The notes under the pieces are model-generated. The model worked only from the letters and a program-made list of their open reading frames with translations. It searched no databases and had not been told where the DNA came from. Below are positions 27,014 to 35,095 of a stretch of 64,000 bases of DNA, piece by piece. The DNA is taken from positions 62,001 to 126,000 of the forward strand of contig CAYNOT010000006.1 in the NCBI GenBank assembly GCA_964398945.1, read 5' to 3'. The number at the start of each line of letters is the position of its first letter. Within the stretch, counting starts at the first letter, position 1. Position numbers and translations under genes: made by a program. The stretch is from JBGTGG01 sp964398945 (GTDB lineage Bacteria > Bacteroidota > Bacteroidia > Cytophagales > Cyclobacteriaceae).

Positions 27014-27544
27014 TCAATTTTTTCGCAATTCAAGTTCGGTGATTTTACCGGTGCCATCCGTTTTGATATCGGAGATGGCATTTATACTTTTCTTTTGATC
27101 CTTCAAGTAGTTGAGATAATCTTTTATAGTAGTGGGCTTATCATAATCCTTAATGCCCCCCTCCTCACTGATTACAATCAACACGGGAGTATTGGGCGAG
27201 GCAAACATGGTGAGTGCTTCGTTGATACTGGTGTTGGCCGAAGTTGTATTACCAGCCTGCGCAATAGCATTAAAATATTGGCCAAGCTTATTGGTAGGCG
27301 AGTTGGCCTTCATTTCATTTTCCCGCCTTAACTTCTCTTCCGCCTCAAGCCGTGCCCGTTCTGCTGCAGCGGCTTGTTCTTTCGCCAATTCTTCTGCTTT
27401 TCGATTCTTTTCGGCTTGTTCAATTCTGGCCTTCTCAGCCGCAGATGCCTCCATGGCTTTCTTTTTACTTTTGCAGCCAAAGGCACTGCTCAATACAATA
27501 ATGAGGACAATCAATCCTGAAAATTTTCTGGTAGTTAGCATCAT
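27014..27544 (-). CDS. Coiled-coil lipoprotein, LRR operon gene 1
   Basis: The 176-residue protein has a lipoprotein signal (VLSSAFGC, Cys at about 24), then a lysine-rich tail and a long charged coiled coil (KARIEQAEKNRKAEELAKEQ and on, about 38-80). The C-terminal domain (about 85-176; LGQYFNAIAQAG, LTMFASPNTPVLIVIS, KPTTIKDYLNYLKDQ) resembles the first half of the domain found in the next gene and in the LRR protein. Two adjacent ATG codons (27544, 27541) can start it. It is the first gene of the operon, 37 bases before the second. Confidence 0.75.
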   Translation of the reverse strand: MMLTTRKFSGLIVLIIVLSSAFGCKSKKKAMEASAAEKARIEQAEKNRKAEELAKEQAAAAERARLEAEEKLRRENEMKANSPTNKLGQYFNAIAQAGNTTSANTSINEALTMFASPNTPVLIVISEEGGIKDYDKPTTIKDYLNYLKDQKKSINAISDIKTDGTGKITELELRKN

Positions 27545-27720
27545 TTTTTAGCTTTAGTTTTCTTAATAACGACACATACATAGAAAAGTACATGCCATTC
27601 TTTTAACGACTTGTTTTAGGGAATAGGCTTCGTATAGGGTAGACCGCGAGCGGGCTTGTCCACAAAATTGTGGATTTTTTTACCCAATAAATTTTTATGA
27701 GGATTAAATTTCGATTAAAA

Positions 27721-27751
27721 CCCGTCCGACCGCTTAGAGCGGTCGGACGGG
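27721..27751 (-). terminator. Perfect 13-bp hairpin terminator
   Basis: CCCGTCCGACCGC (27721-27733) pairs with GCGGTCGGACGGG (27739-27751), loop of 5. On the minus strand TTTT follows the stem. It begins 6 bases after the stop of the gene at 27758-28216 and separates that gene from the LRR operon. Confidence 0.85.
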
Positions 27752-27757
27752 TAAAGC

Positions 27758-28216
27758 TTAAATCTTTTTCCTTTTCATTTTTAGTAATCTACGCGCTTCA
27801 TCTACAGCCAAGCAACAAATGTTCGTGGAGAAATGATCATCATTTTCAGCTAATTGGTATGCGTTAATAAAATGATAGTATGCACGAATTGCGATGGGGT
27901 CATTTTTGGCATCCAACAACGTTTGGTATGACGAATATCGAAAGTCCTTTCCGAATACATCATCCACATACATTTTCAGTGTATCATCGGTAACAGTAAT
28001 GGGATTATTTAGTTTCTGTCTGTACGCTCTGCGCTCCTCCCTATTTTCCCGCATGAGCATATCCTTAACGATTCCTTCTTTCATTGCCTGGAAATCCCCT
28101 TGATCCCGATCAGGATGTGCCATCAACGAATTTCCATTTTCATCTGCAGGGTATAACCAAAATCTTCCTTTTAAGGATTTCTTGGTTTTTCGAGGTAACC
28201 GGAATTTTTTCATCAT
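27758..28216 (-). CDS. Protein of unknown function, basic cytosolic
   Basis: Two adjacent ATG codons at 28216 and 28213 give a start MMKKFRLPRKTKKSLKGRFW; the longer frame opens with TTG. The about 152-residue product has no signal peptide or membrane segment, and basic ends (RKTKKSLKGR and RRLLKMKRKKI). The middle has a helical, acidic part (DDTLKMYVDDVFGKDFRYSS; YYHFINAYQLAENDDHFS). No family is recognised. It lies 63 bases downstream of kbl on the same strand and has its own strong terminator. Confidence 0.6.
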   Translation of the reverse strand: MMKKFRLPRKTKKSLKGRFWLYPADENGNSLMAHPDRDQGDFQAMKEGIVKDMLMRENREERRAYRQKLNNPITVTDDTLKMYVDDVFGKDFRYSSYQTLLDAKNDPIAIRAYYHFINAYQLAENDDHFSTNICCLAVDEARRLLKMKRKKI

Positions 28217-28279
28217 TAATTTTTTTGATGTAATGATCAATGATTTTTGCCCTGCTCATATTAACGCTGAACGGAATTT

Positions 28280-29476
28280 TTACTTCAACACCCCCAACGC
28301 TTTCCCTACTTCCGTAAACGCTGCAATCGCTTTATCCAAATGATGGCGCTCGTGTGCAGCTGAAAGTTGAACGCGTATACGCGCTTGTCCTTTTGCTACC
28401 ACCGGGAAGAAAAACCCGATCACATAAATTCCTTTTTCCAATAATTTGTCGGCAAACTGTTGTGCCAACGGTGCTTCATACAGCATGATCGGGACAATCG
28501 GGTGTTCACCGGGCTTGATATCAAATCCTGCTTTCGTCATTTCGGTGCGGAAGTACTTTGTGTTTTCTTCCAGCTTGTCGCGCAAGGTTGTTGCTTCTGA
28601 AAGCATGTTGAAGACTTCAATGGATGCCCCGGTAATGGAAGGTGCCAATGTGTTGGAAAACAAATACGGGCGCGAACGCTGGCGCAAAATTTCAATGATT
28701 TCTTTTTTCGCGGAAGTAAAGCCACCGGATGCACCGCCTAATGCTTTTCCTAATGTTCCGGTGATGATATCCACACGGCCCATTACATTTCTGAACTCAT
28801 GCACGCCCCTCCCGGTCTTGCCCAGAAACCCGGTTGAGTGGCATTCATCGCTCATTACCAATGCTTCGTATTTATCCGCCAAATCACAAATCAAATCAAG
28901 GCGGGCAATCGTTCCATCCATGGAGAACGCACCATCGGTAACAATCATAATCTGCTTGGCGCCTTTTGCGCGCGCATCTTTCAATTGTGTTTCTAAATCC
29001 TCCATGTTGTTGTGCTTGTAGCGATAGCGCATCGCTTTGCACAACCGAACACCATCAATAATGGAAGCGTGGTTTAGCTCATCCGAAATAATCGCATCCT
29101 CAGCGCCCAGCAATGGTTCGAACACGCCACCGTTCGCATCAAAGGCTGCGGCATATAATATAGTATCTTCCATTCCGAGAAAATCGGAAATCTTTTGTTC
29201 CAGTTCTTTGTGGATATCCTGTGTCCCGCAGATAAACCGCACAGACGACATCCCAAAACCATGCGTATCAATTGCTTTCTTCGCAGCTTCAACCACCCGC
29301 GGGTGGGAAGAAAGCCCCAGGTAATTATTTGCGCAGAAGTTTATAACGGATTTTCCGTCTTGCGTTTTAATGTCCGCTCCTTGCGGGGTAACGATAATGC
29401 GTTCCTTTTTATAGAGGCCCGCTTCACGGATGGCTTCAAGTTCTTTTTGAAGAACAGGCAGAAATTTTGAGTACAT
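28280..29476 (-). CDS. kbl: 2-amino-3-ketobutyrate CoA ligase (glycine C-acetyltransferase)
   Basis: Kbl splits 2-amino-3-ketobutyrate with CoA into glycine and acetyl-CoA, the second step of threonine breakdown. The 398-residue protein is an alpha-oxoamine synthase with the PLP-binding lysine in GTLGKALGGASGG, the conserved DGAFSMDG and SDECHSTGFLG (DE of the cofactor site), and length equal to E. coli Kbl. The ATG at 29476 is used because the longer frame begins with TTG. The matching threonine dehydrogenase gene lies 0.8 kb away on the opposite strand. Confidence 0.93.
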   Translation of the reverse strand: MYSKFLPVLQKELEAIREAGLYKKERIIVTPQGADIKTQDGKSVINFCANNYLGLSSHPRVVEAAKKAIDTHGFGMSSVRFICGTQDIHKELEQKISDFLGMEDTILYAAAFDANGGVFEPLLGAEDAIISDELNHASIIDGVRLCKAMRYRYKHNNMEDLETQLKDARAKGAKQIMIVTDGAFSMDGTIARLDLICDLADKYEALVMSDECHSTGFLGKTGRGVHEFRNVMGRVDIITGTLGKALGGASGGFTSAKKEIIEILRQRSRPYLFSNTLAPSITGASIEVFNMLSEATTLRDKLEENTKYFRTEMTKAGFDIKPGEHPIVPIMLYEAPLAQQFADKLLEKGIYVIGFFFPVVAKGQARIRVQLSAAHERHHLDKAIAAFTEVGKALGVLK

Positions 29477-29522
29477 AAAGATCAAATTGGTTTATTTCCT
29501 AACAACTACAATGGCAAAGCGG

Positions 29523-29900
29523 TCATAAGGTTAACGGGTCGATTACCGAAAGGCCATTTATCGAAAAATCAGAAGTATTACGTGTAATAAGGGTAGCCTT
29601 CTGCAAAATTGCCGTTGCTGCAATAATTGCATCCGGTATTTTTATCTTATAACCCTTGCGCAATGAAATTGTCTTTTCAACCACCTCACCAGATACTGGC
29701 AAAACGATTGCCGTTCCTATAAAAGTTTCCAATTTCTTCATATCTTCAGGATCTCCGTTAAAGCCCAACACTTCTATTTTGGTGATAACCGATAAAAGTA
29801 ATTCTTTGTCAATAATAACATCCAACTTACCCAAAATTGCTTTTGGATATAAGTTACCGACATATTGGATAGCAGCATTACTGTCTAATAAGTACTTCAT
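29523..29900 (-). CDS. vapC: PIN-domain ribonuclease toxin, VapC type
   Basis: The PIN fold is visible: first acidic residue in KYLLDSNAAI, the second in KIEVLGF (Glu) and the third in IPDAIIAATAI (Asp), with RNTSDF near the end. Such toxins cleave RNA and are held by an antitoxin. The ATG at 29900 forms an ATGA overlap with the antitoxin stop; another ATG six bases earlier is possible. It follows its antitoxin and lies about 45 bases upstream of kbl on the same strand. Confidence 0.85.
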   Translation of the reverse strand: MKYLLDSNAAIQYVGNLYPKAILGKLDVIIDKELLLSVITKIEVLGFNGDPEDMKKLETFIGTAIVLPVSGEVVEKTISLRKGYKIKIPDAIIAATAILQKATLITRNTSDFSINGLSVIDPLTL

Positions 29901-30106
29901 TCCCATTCGTGCCGACTTTGTTCAATATGCCGGAGCAATTGATTGGTTGTCGCTTTCGAAATGCTTCCCCGAAGTTGAGAGGGCCTAAGCGGGATTTTGG
30001 TATCACGGGATTCTTCTTTGTGCAAGCGGATCAGCTTTAATTCTTCGAGGCCACGAAGAATTTTCATTGCTTTAGCGTTTATCAGTTCTATTATGACCGT
30101 TTGCAT
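29897..30106 (-). CDS. Antitoxin partner of the PIN toxin
   Basis: The 69-residue protein starts MQTVIIELINAKAMKILRGL, a short strand-helix form usual in small antitoxins that clamp PIN toxins, and ends in a basic/aromatic tail (LLRHIEQSRHEWE). Its sequence family is not one I can name with certainty. Identification rests mainly on size, order (antitoxin first) and the 4-base overlap with vapC. It probably represses its own promoter in the 157-base gap before tdh. Confidence 0.72.
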   Translation of the reverse strand: MQTVIIELINAKAMKILRGLEELKLIRLHKEESRDTKIPLRPSQLRGSISKATTNQLLRHIEQSRHEWE

Positions 30107-30263
30107 GATTAATAAATGGAGTCTTTCCCAAAATTATCAATTATTGCTATAATACTTTGCTTTGCGGGACAAAATCTTCATTCAGGGTTTTGGCCGATAC
30201 GATTGTGCGATTATTCCCTTCAAATTTCTTTAACTTTCAGCCCCATTTGAAGGTTTTAAACAA

Positions 30264-31211
30264 ATGAAAAAACAGAAAATTCTAATCATTGGAGCGAGTG
30301 GCCAGTTGGGGTCGGAATTAACGCAGGGGTTGTGGGATTTATACGGAATGGAGAATGTGATCGCCACCGATGTTAAAGACCCTGAAGGCATTTTAGCCAA
30401 AGGGAATTTTGAAATCCTGGATGTGCTCAAGCAAAAAAACCTTTTCGAATTCATTCAAAAAAACAACATCACCCAGGTTTACCACCTGGCCGCATTGCTT
30501 TCCGCTACCGGGGAGAAAAACCCCAAATTTGCCTGGCAGCTCAATATGGACGGGCTCCTCCATGTATTGGATGCGGCTGTTGAATTCAACATCGAGAAAG
30601 TCTACTGGCCGAGTTCGATTGCTGTATTTGGCCCGAACACCCCGATGGACATGACACCGCAAAACACCACCATGGACCCCACCACGGTTTATGGTATCTC
30701 CAAACAAGCGGGCGAGCGGTGGTGCGATTGGTATTTCAGAAACAAAGGTGTGGATGTACGCAGTCTCCGGTACCCGGGATTGATCGGTTACAAATCAAAG
30801 CCGGGTGGTGGCACTACGGATTATGCTGTGGATATTTTTTTCAAGGCATTGCAAGAAAAAAAATACGAATGCTTTTTAAAAGCTGATACGTATTTACCCA
30901 TGATGTACATGGACGATGCGGTAAAGGCTACGTTGGATTTGATGGAAGCACCCAAAGAAAAAATCAACGTGCGTTCGAGTTACAATGTATCCGCAATGAG
31001 CTTTAGCCCACAGGAGATTGCGGCTGAAATCAAAAAGCACATTCCGGATTTTAAGATTACCTACAATCCCGATTTCCGACAAGGTATTGCAGACAGTTGG
31101 CCCAACTCAATTGACGACTCGTGTGCGCGCGCAGAGTGGGGTTGGGAAAATAAATTCGGATTGAAAGAAATGACGGAAGATATCCTTACGAATTTGCCTG
31201 CGCTGGTTTAG
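30264..31211 (+). CDS. tdh: L-threonine 3-dehydrogenase, short-chain (SDR) type
   Basis: The enzyme oxidises threonine to 2-amino-3-ketobutyrate with NAD. The 315-residue sequence is an extended SDR: nucleotide loop GASGQLGSE (10-18), acid at the end of beta2 (IATDVKD), catalytic Ser at 117/118, Tyr143 and Lys147 in YGISKQAG. This SDR-type Tdh is known in Bacteroidota and trypanosomes and differs from the zinc-type enzyme of E. coli. Its product is the substrate of Kbl, encoded across the toxin-antitoxin pair. It overlaps the stop of the converging type IX cargo gene by 4 bases. Confidence 0.9.
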   Translation: MKKQKILIIGASGQLGSELTQGLWDLYGMENVIATDVKDPEGILAKGNFEILDVLKQKNLFEFIQKNNITQVYHLAALLSATGEKNPKFAWQLNMDGLLHVLDAAVEFNIEKVYWPSSIAVFGPNTPMDMTPQNTTMDPTTVYGISKQAGERWCDWYFRNKGVDVRSLRYPGLIGYKSKPGGGTTDYAVDIFFKALQEKKYECFLKADTYLPMMYMDDAVKATLDLMEAPKEKINVRSSYNVSAMSFSPQEIAAEIKKHIPDFKITYNPDFRQGIADSWPNSIDDSCARAEWGWENKFGLKEMTEDILTNLPALV

Positions 31212-32437
31212 TTTACTACAAAGCGCACCGTTTTTCTTTCTTGCCCTTGTTGCACGATCAGGAAATATAAACCCGATGTTAATGTTTTACCAATAGTGTA
31301 TTCACTATCAAATCCATTGGGTTGTATAAAAGAAGAAAACACCTCGGCACCGGATGCATTTAACACCCTGCAATACAAAGCACCCTCAGCGGAATAATTC
31401 AATTGAAATTTCACATCGTTGCCAACCGCAGGATTGGGAGCAACAATAAGCTGTTCAGCACCTTCAAAATTTGCGGTAACAACTCCAAAGTATTCTGTAT
31501 ACCCATCAAAGTCGATAGCTTTTAACCGGTAATAGGTTCTTCCCAATAAGGGCTGTTTATCCGTAAAAGAATAATCGATTCTCGAAGTACTAATGCCGGC
31601 ACCTTCACGCTCGCCAATTTCAACAAACGTTTTCCCATCACGGGTTTTCTCAATCACAAAGCGATCAAAGTTTAATTCTGAAGCGGTTGCCCAATGCAAG
31701 GTTACTTCCTTATCATTTTTTGCGAGATAAAAATGGAGCAGTTCTACTGGAAGGATACCCAGGTTATCAACAAAATCAGAAAGTGAAGGATTCTCATTGG
31801 CCAGGTCTGTTGCATTCCCAATGTTCGCGGCATCGGTCGGTGAACATGCCTGCCAAGGAAAACACCCACCTATGCTTCCCCCACCCGATGCAGAAGTGGT
31901 ACCGAAAACATAGAAATTCGCATTATTGACAATATGCCCATTGGTAACATTTACGTTTCCCTGTACAACCACATTGCCACCATTCGCCATATTGAAACTT
32001 CCTTGCAAGGTCAGGTTTCCTGTAATGATCAAAATCCCACCTGCGGGCACATTCATAGAGGCCCCGGAGCCAAGGGTAACATTGCCCACAATGTAAAGGG
32101 TATCATTAACGGTTACCACGGGATTGGCATTATTTATAGTAAGTCCACCGCTTTCAACACGCACATAGCCATAAATGTTAATGGCATCAGCATTTGAGTT
32201 TGTTGGATTGCCAGGGGTAGCAGGCGCCCAAGTTTCACTTACCGGAAGTCGTGTCCATGTAGATACATCGTTCCAATTTCCGTTATGATTGTTGGCAGAG
32301 ACATAGGTGATTTGTGAATGGGCAACATTGACAAACAAGAATACGAGCGAAATGAAAATCGCTAAGAATCGTAATCCCCAAAATACATGTGACGAATTGA
32401 CACTCACTGAATCCATTTTCATTGCAACTCTTTTCAT
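31208..32437 (-). CDS. Secreted protein with type IX sorting domain
   Basis: The 409-residue protein has a signal peptide (about 20-42, ending NVAHSQ), a repetitive glycine/asparagine-rich beta-solenoid part (about 60-190; NVTLGSGASMNVPAGGILII and similar turns), a linker with ELLHFYLAKNDKEVTLHWATAS (an FN3-like segment) and a C-terminal type A sorting domain (APNPAVGNDVKF to SGLYFLIVQQGQ, VRFVVN). It is therefore exported by the type IX system, whose translocon SprA is encoded in this window, and likely attached to the surface. The function is probably adhesive or structural. Monocistronic. Confidence 0.85.
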   Translation of the reverse strand: MKRVAMKMDSVSVNSSHVFWGLRFLAIFISLVFLFVNVAHSQITYVSANNHNGNWNDVSTWTRLPVSETWAPATPGNPTNSNADAINIYGYVRVESGGLTINNANPVVTVNDTLYIVGNVTLGSGASMNVPAGGILIITGNLTLQGSFNMANGGNVVVQGNVNVTNGHIVNNANFYVFGTTSASGGGSIGGCFPWQACSPTDAANIGNATDLANENPSLSDFVDNLGILPVELLHFYLAKNDKEVTLHWATASELNFDRFVIEKTRDGKTFVEIGEREGAGISTSRIDYSFTDKQPLLGRTYYRLKAIDFDGYTEYFGVVTANFEGAEQLIVAPNPAVGNDVKFQLNYSAEGALYCRVLNASGAEVFSSFIQPNGFDSEYTIGKTLTSGLYFLIVQQGQERKTVRFVVN

Positions 32438-32570
32438 ACCTGATAGACTTCCCTGCTATAATGCTTTTAAAACCCGATAAGTAAACGGAATTTTCCGTGA
32501 AAATATTGAAGAATTTAAAAACAGGGGCACTTTGTAGTGATTTCTTAATGCATAAAAGAAAATAAAAATC

Positions 32571-32586
32571 CGGAATTTATATTCCG
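32571..32586. promoter_or_regulatory. Palindrome CGGAAT-N4-ATTCCG
   Basis: A perfect 6-bp inverted repeat with a 4-base AT centre in the 282-base divergent region between the type IX cargo gene and the enoyl-CoA hydratase gene. No T-run follows, so it looks like an operator. Nothing else in this gap is convincing. Confidence 0.25.
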
Positions 32587-32719
32587 CACACGTTTGCAAT
32601 GTCGAATCCTTACGCAGAGTTTATCAATTGCGCATTACCATCACGGTCTGGACGAAAGAAACAAAGATTTACCATAGAGCCCGGTAAATAGTATATTGCA
32701 ATCGTTAATCCGGCACACT

Positions 32720-33505
32720 ATGAGCGATTTCCATAACCTGCAAATCAATGAAGAAAACAATATACTGACTGTAACAGTGGCAAGGCCCCAGGCGCTCAAT
32801 GCGCTCAACTTAGCTACCCTAAGCGAACTGCGCAAAGCCATGTTACACGCCCTGAATTCAAATGAAGTTAAAGGAATAATCCTCACCGGGGAAGGTGACA
32901 AAGCTTTTGTTGCAGGTGCGGATATTAAAGAGCTATCCGCTTTAAACCAAACGGAGGCTGAAAAGCTTGCCCGTGATGGGCAGGCATTGTTTAAAATGAT
33001 TGAAGATTGCCCGAAGCCGGTTATTGCTGCCGTCAATGGTTTTGCGCTTGGGGGCGGATGTGAAATGGCCATGGCATGCCATATACGCATCGCAACAGCC
33101 AATGCAAAATTTGGCCAGCCGGAAGTAAACTTGGGAACCATACCGGGTTATGGCGGAACGCAACGATTAACACAATTGGTTGGAAGGGGCAAAGCACTGG
33201 AATTATTGTTGACCGGTGATTTAATCGATGCGCAGGAAGCAAAAACGTTAGGGTTGGTAAACCATGTTGTGGATACACAAGAAGAACTGATGGAACTTGC
33301 ACATAAAATCATGGGGAAAATTTCTGCCAAAGGCCCCATTGCAATCGCCAACGTAATCAAAAGCGTGAATGCAGGTTTTGGCTTTGAAGCTGCGGGGTAT
33401 GATGCAGAAGCCAAAAACTTCGGGGCGTGCGCTGCCACAAATGATTTTAAAGAAGGCACCGCTGCTTTCATCGAAAAGAGAAAAGCAATTTTTAAGGGAA
33501 ACTAA
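32720..33505 (+). CDS. Enoyl-CoA hydratase/isomerase family protein
   Basis: The 261-residue enzyme belongs to the crotonase family: oxyanion-hole motifs AFVAGADIKEL and ALGGGCEMAMACHIRIA, and both catalytic glutamates, the first in GGGCE and the second in PEVNLGTIPGYGGTQRL. With both glutamates present it should hydrate short-chain enoyl-CoA in beta-oxidation or a related pathway. The ATG at 32720 is used; a TTG eight codons upstream is a poor alternative. The stop is directly followed (one base) by the flippase start, so the two are co-transcribed in spite of unlike roles. Confidence 0.92.
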   Translation: MSDFHNLQINEENNILTVTVARPQALNALNLATLSELRKAMLHALNSNEVKGIILTGEGDKAFVAGADIKELSALNQTEAEKLARDGQALFKMIEDCPKPVIAAVNGFALGGGCEMAMACHIRIATANAKFGQPEVNLGTIPGYGGTQRLTQLVGRGKALELLLTGDLIDAQEAKTLGLVNHVVDTQEELMELAHKIMGKISAKGPIAIANVIKSVNAGFGFEAAGYDAEAKNFGACAATNDFKEGTAAFIEKRKAIFKGN

Positions 33506-33506
33506 A

Positions 33507-34943
33507 TTGGGCAAACTCAAAAGTCTGGCAGGCGAAACCGCGCTTTATGGTTTGGGGACGATCATCCCCCGGCTTTTTAATTTTTTCCTGGTGCCCTTGC
33601 ATACCCGCATCTTTCAGGATCCAAATGATTTTGGCGTTGTCACTTACTTGTATGCATTTGTTGGGTTCCTCAATATTGTCTACACATTTGGTATGGAAAC
33701 GGCTTTCTTCCGGTTTGCCACAAAGACCAATGATATCAACCGGATCTTTAACATTGCTCAAACCTTCGTCTTTCTTATAAGTATAAGCTTATCGCTTTTT
33801 TTCATTCTGTTTGCCGATACGATTGCCAGCAGTTTGGAAATCCCCGACCAGCCGCAATACATCGTATGGTTGTCTTTGATCCTTGCTTTCGATGCCATTG
33901 TGGCATTGCCATTTGCCCGCTTACGGTTGGAGAAAAAACCAATCTCATTTGCCATCGCAAAAATCACGAACATCGTACTGGTGGTGGCATTGAATTTTTA
34001 CTTTCTTACCATCCACTATGATCCAACAGTAGGAATTGGATATATCTTTTTGGCAACCTTGATCGCAAATGGTTTTTACCTGTTATACTTTGCGAAATCA
34101 CTTCTCCAATGGCGGCCCCGTTTCGATAAGGAAATTTTTGCTTCGATGTTCCAGTATGCTTACCCGTTGATGTTTATTGGTTTAGCGGGCATGACCAACG
34201 AAATGTTTTCACGCATTATGTTACTGGCGTGGTTGCCCGATAACTTTTATCCGGGCAAAAGTGCAAATTATGCAATCGGTGTTTTTGGTGCGTGTTATAA
34301 ATATGCTGCCATCATGAACCTTGGCATTCAGGCGTTTCGCTTTTCGTCTGAACCTTTCTTTTTTTCAAATGCTGCCGACAAAAATTCACCAACACTGTTT
34401 GCGCGCGTCAACCACTACTTTGTAATTGTTGGTTGCTTTGTTTTGCTGAGTGTCAGCATCAACATGGACATCCTTAAATATTTTCTGGGGGGCGAAGCCT
34501 ATTGGGAAGGGCTGAACATCGTCCCCATCCTTTTAACAGGGTACTTGTTTTTAGGAATCTACTTTAATTTTTCGTTTTGGTACAAACTCACCGATAAAAC
34601 CCACTATGGCACACTGATCACCATCATTGGTGCAGTCATCACAGTTCTCGGAAATTATATTCTCATTCCGGTTTTAGGATACATGGGGAGCAGTATTGTT
34701 ACACTGGTTACGTATGCGTCTATGGCTGCCATTTGTTATGGGCTTGGTCAGAAATATTATCCGATACCGTATCCAATCGGAAAAAGTATCCTTTATATCG
34801 GCAGTACACTTATAATCGCTTATGGAACAAGGTCCCTCACCTTTTCAACACAATGGGCTGCAACATCGGTACATGTTGCCATTATGATCCTTTTTGTTTC
34901 TGTGATTTATTTGATCGAAAGAAAAAACCTGAAATCGCCATAG
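33507..34943 (+). CDS. Polysaccharide flippase (Wzx/MATE-like, MviN superfamily)
   Basis: The start is set at the TTG at 33507, one base after the hydratase stop, giving MGKLKSLAGETALYGLGTII. This is the normal N-terminus of the family and removes 46 residues that merely overlap the upstream gene. The 478-residue protein has about 12-14 hydrophobic segments with the oligosaccharide-flippase pattern, including PRLFNFFLVPL and YAYPLMFIGLAGM. It would move lipid-linked sugars across the inner membrane. No glycosyltransferase genes are adjacent, so the substrate is unknown. Confidence 0.85.
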   Translation: MGKLKSLAGETALYGLGTIIPRLFNFFLVPLHTRIFQDPNDFGVVTYLYAFVGFLNIVYTFGMETAFFRFATKTNDINRIFNIAQTFVFLISISLSLFFILFADTIASSLEIPDQPQYIVWLSLILAFDAIVALPFARLRLEKKPISFAIAKITNIVLVVALNFYFLTIHYDPTVGIGYIFLATLIANGFYLLYFAKSLLQWRPRFDKEIFASMFQYAYPLMFIGLAGMTNEMFSRIMLLAWLPDNFYPGKSANYAIGVFGACYKYAAIMNLGIQAFRFSSEPFFFSNAADKNSPTLFARVNHYFVIVGCFVLLSVSINMDILKYFLGGEAYWEGLNIVPILLTGYLFLGIYFNFSFWYKLTDKTHYGTLITIIGAVITVLGNYILIPVLGYMGSSIVTLVTYASMAAICYGLGQKYYPIPYPIGKSILYIGSTLIIAYGTRSLTFSTQWAATSVHVAIMILFVSVIYLIERKNLKSP

Positions 34944-35036
34944 CGGTTGGATCAAAAAACGCAAATCCTGTGAAATCCGAAGGTTTCCCTACTCCGGCAT
35001 TAGCCCTGGTAAAACCATTATTTTAATTAAATTAGT

Positions 35037-35044
35037 TACTTTTG
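35037..35044 (+). promoter_or_regulatory. TAnnTTTG -7 box before the TPR operon
   Basis: TACTTTTG matches the Bacteroidota -7 consensus. It lies 52 bases before the TTG start of the TPR gene and would serve TPR-DUF4292-envC. No clear TTG element at the right spacing. Confidence 0.5.
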
Positions 35045-35095
35045 TGGGCAACCAGCCAATTTGAGGCCATTCATTCAAACACGTAATACCAAGAC

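Noticed and set aside
27655..27681. Small hairpin CCACA/TGTGG with T-run on the plus strand
   Set aside because: The stem is 5 bp and no plus-strand gene lies upstream; likely chance in AT-rich DNA.
28446..29021. 191-codon open frame on the plus strand
   Set aside because: It is the antisense shadow of kbl in a codon register where few stops occur; no recognisable domain.
32641..33141. 166-codon minus-strand frame
   Set aside because: Antisense to the enoyl-CoA hydratase gene with both catalytic glutamates; no independent support.
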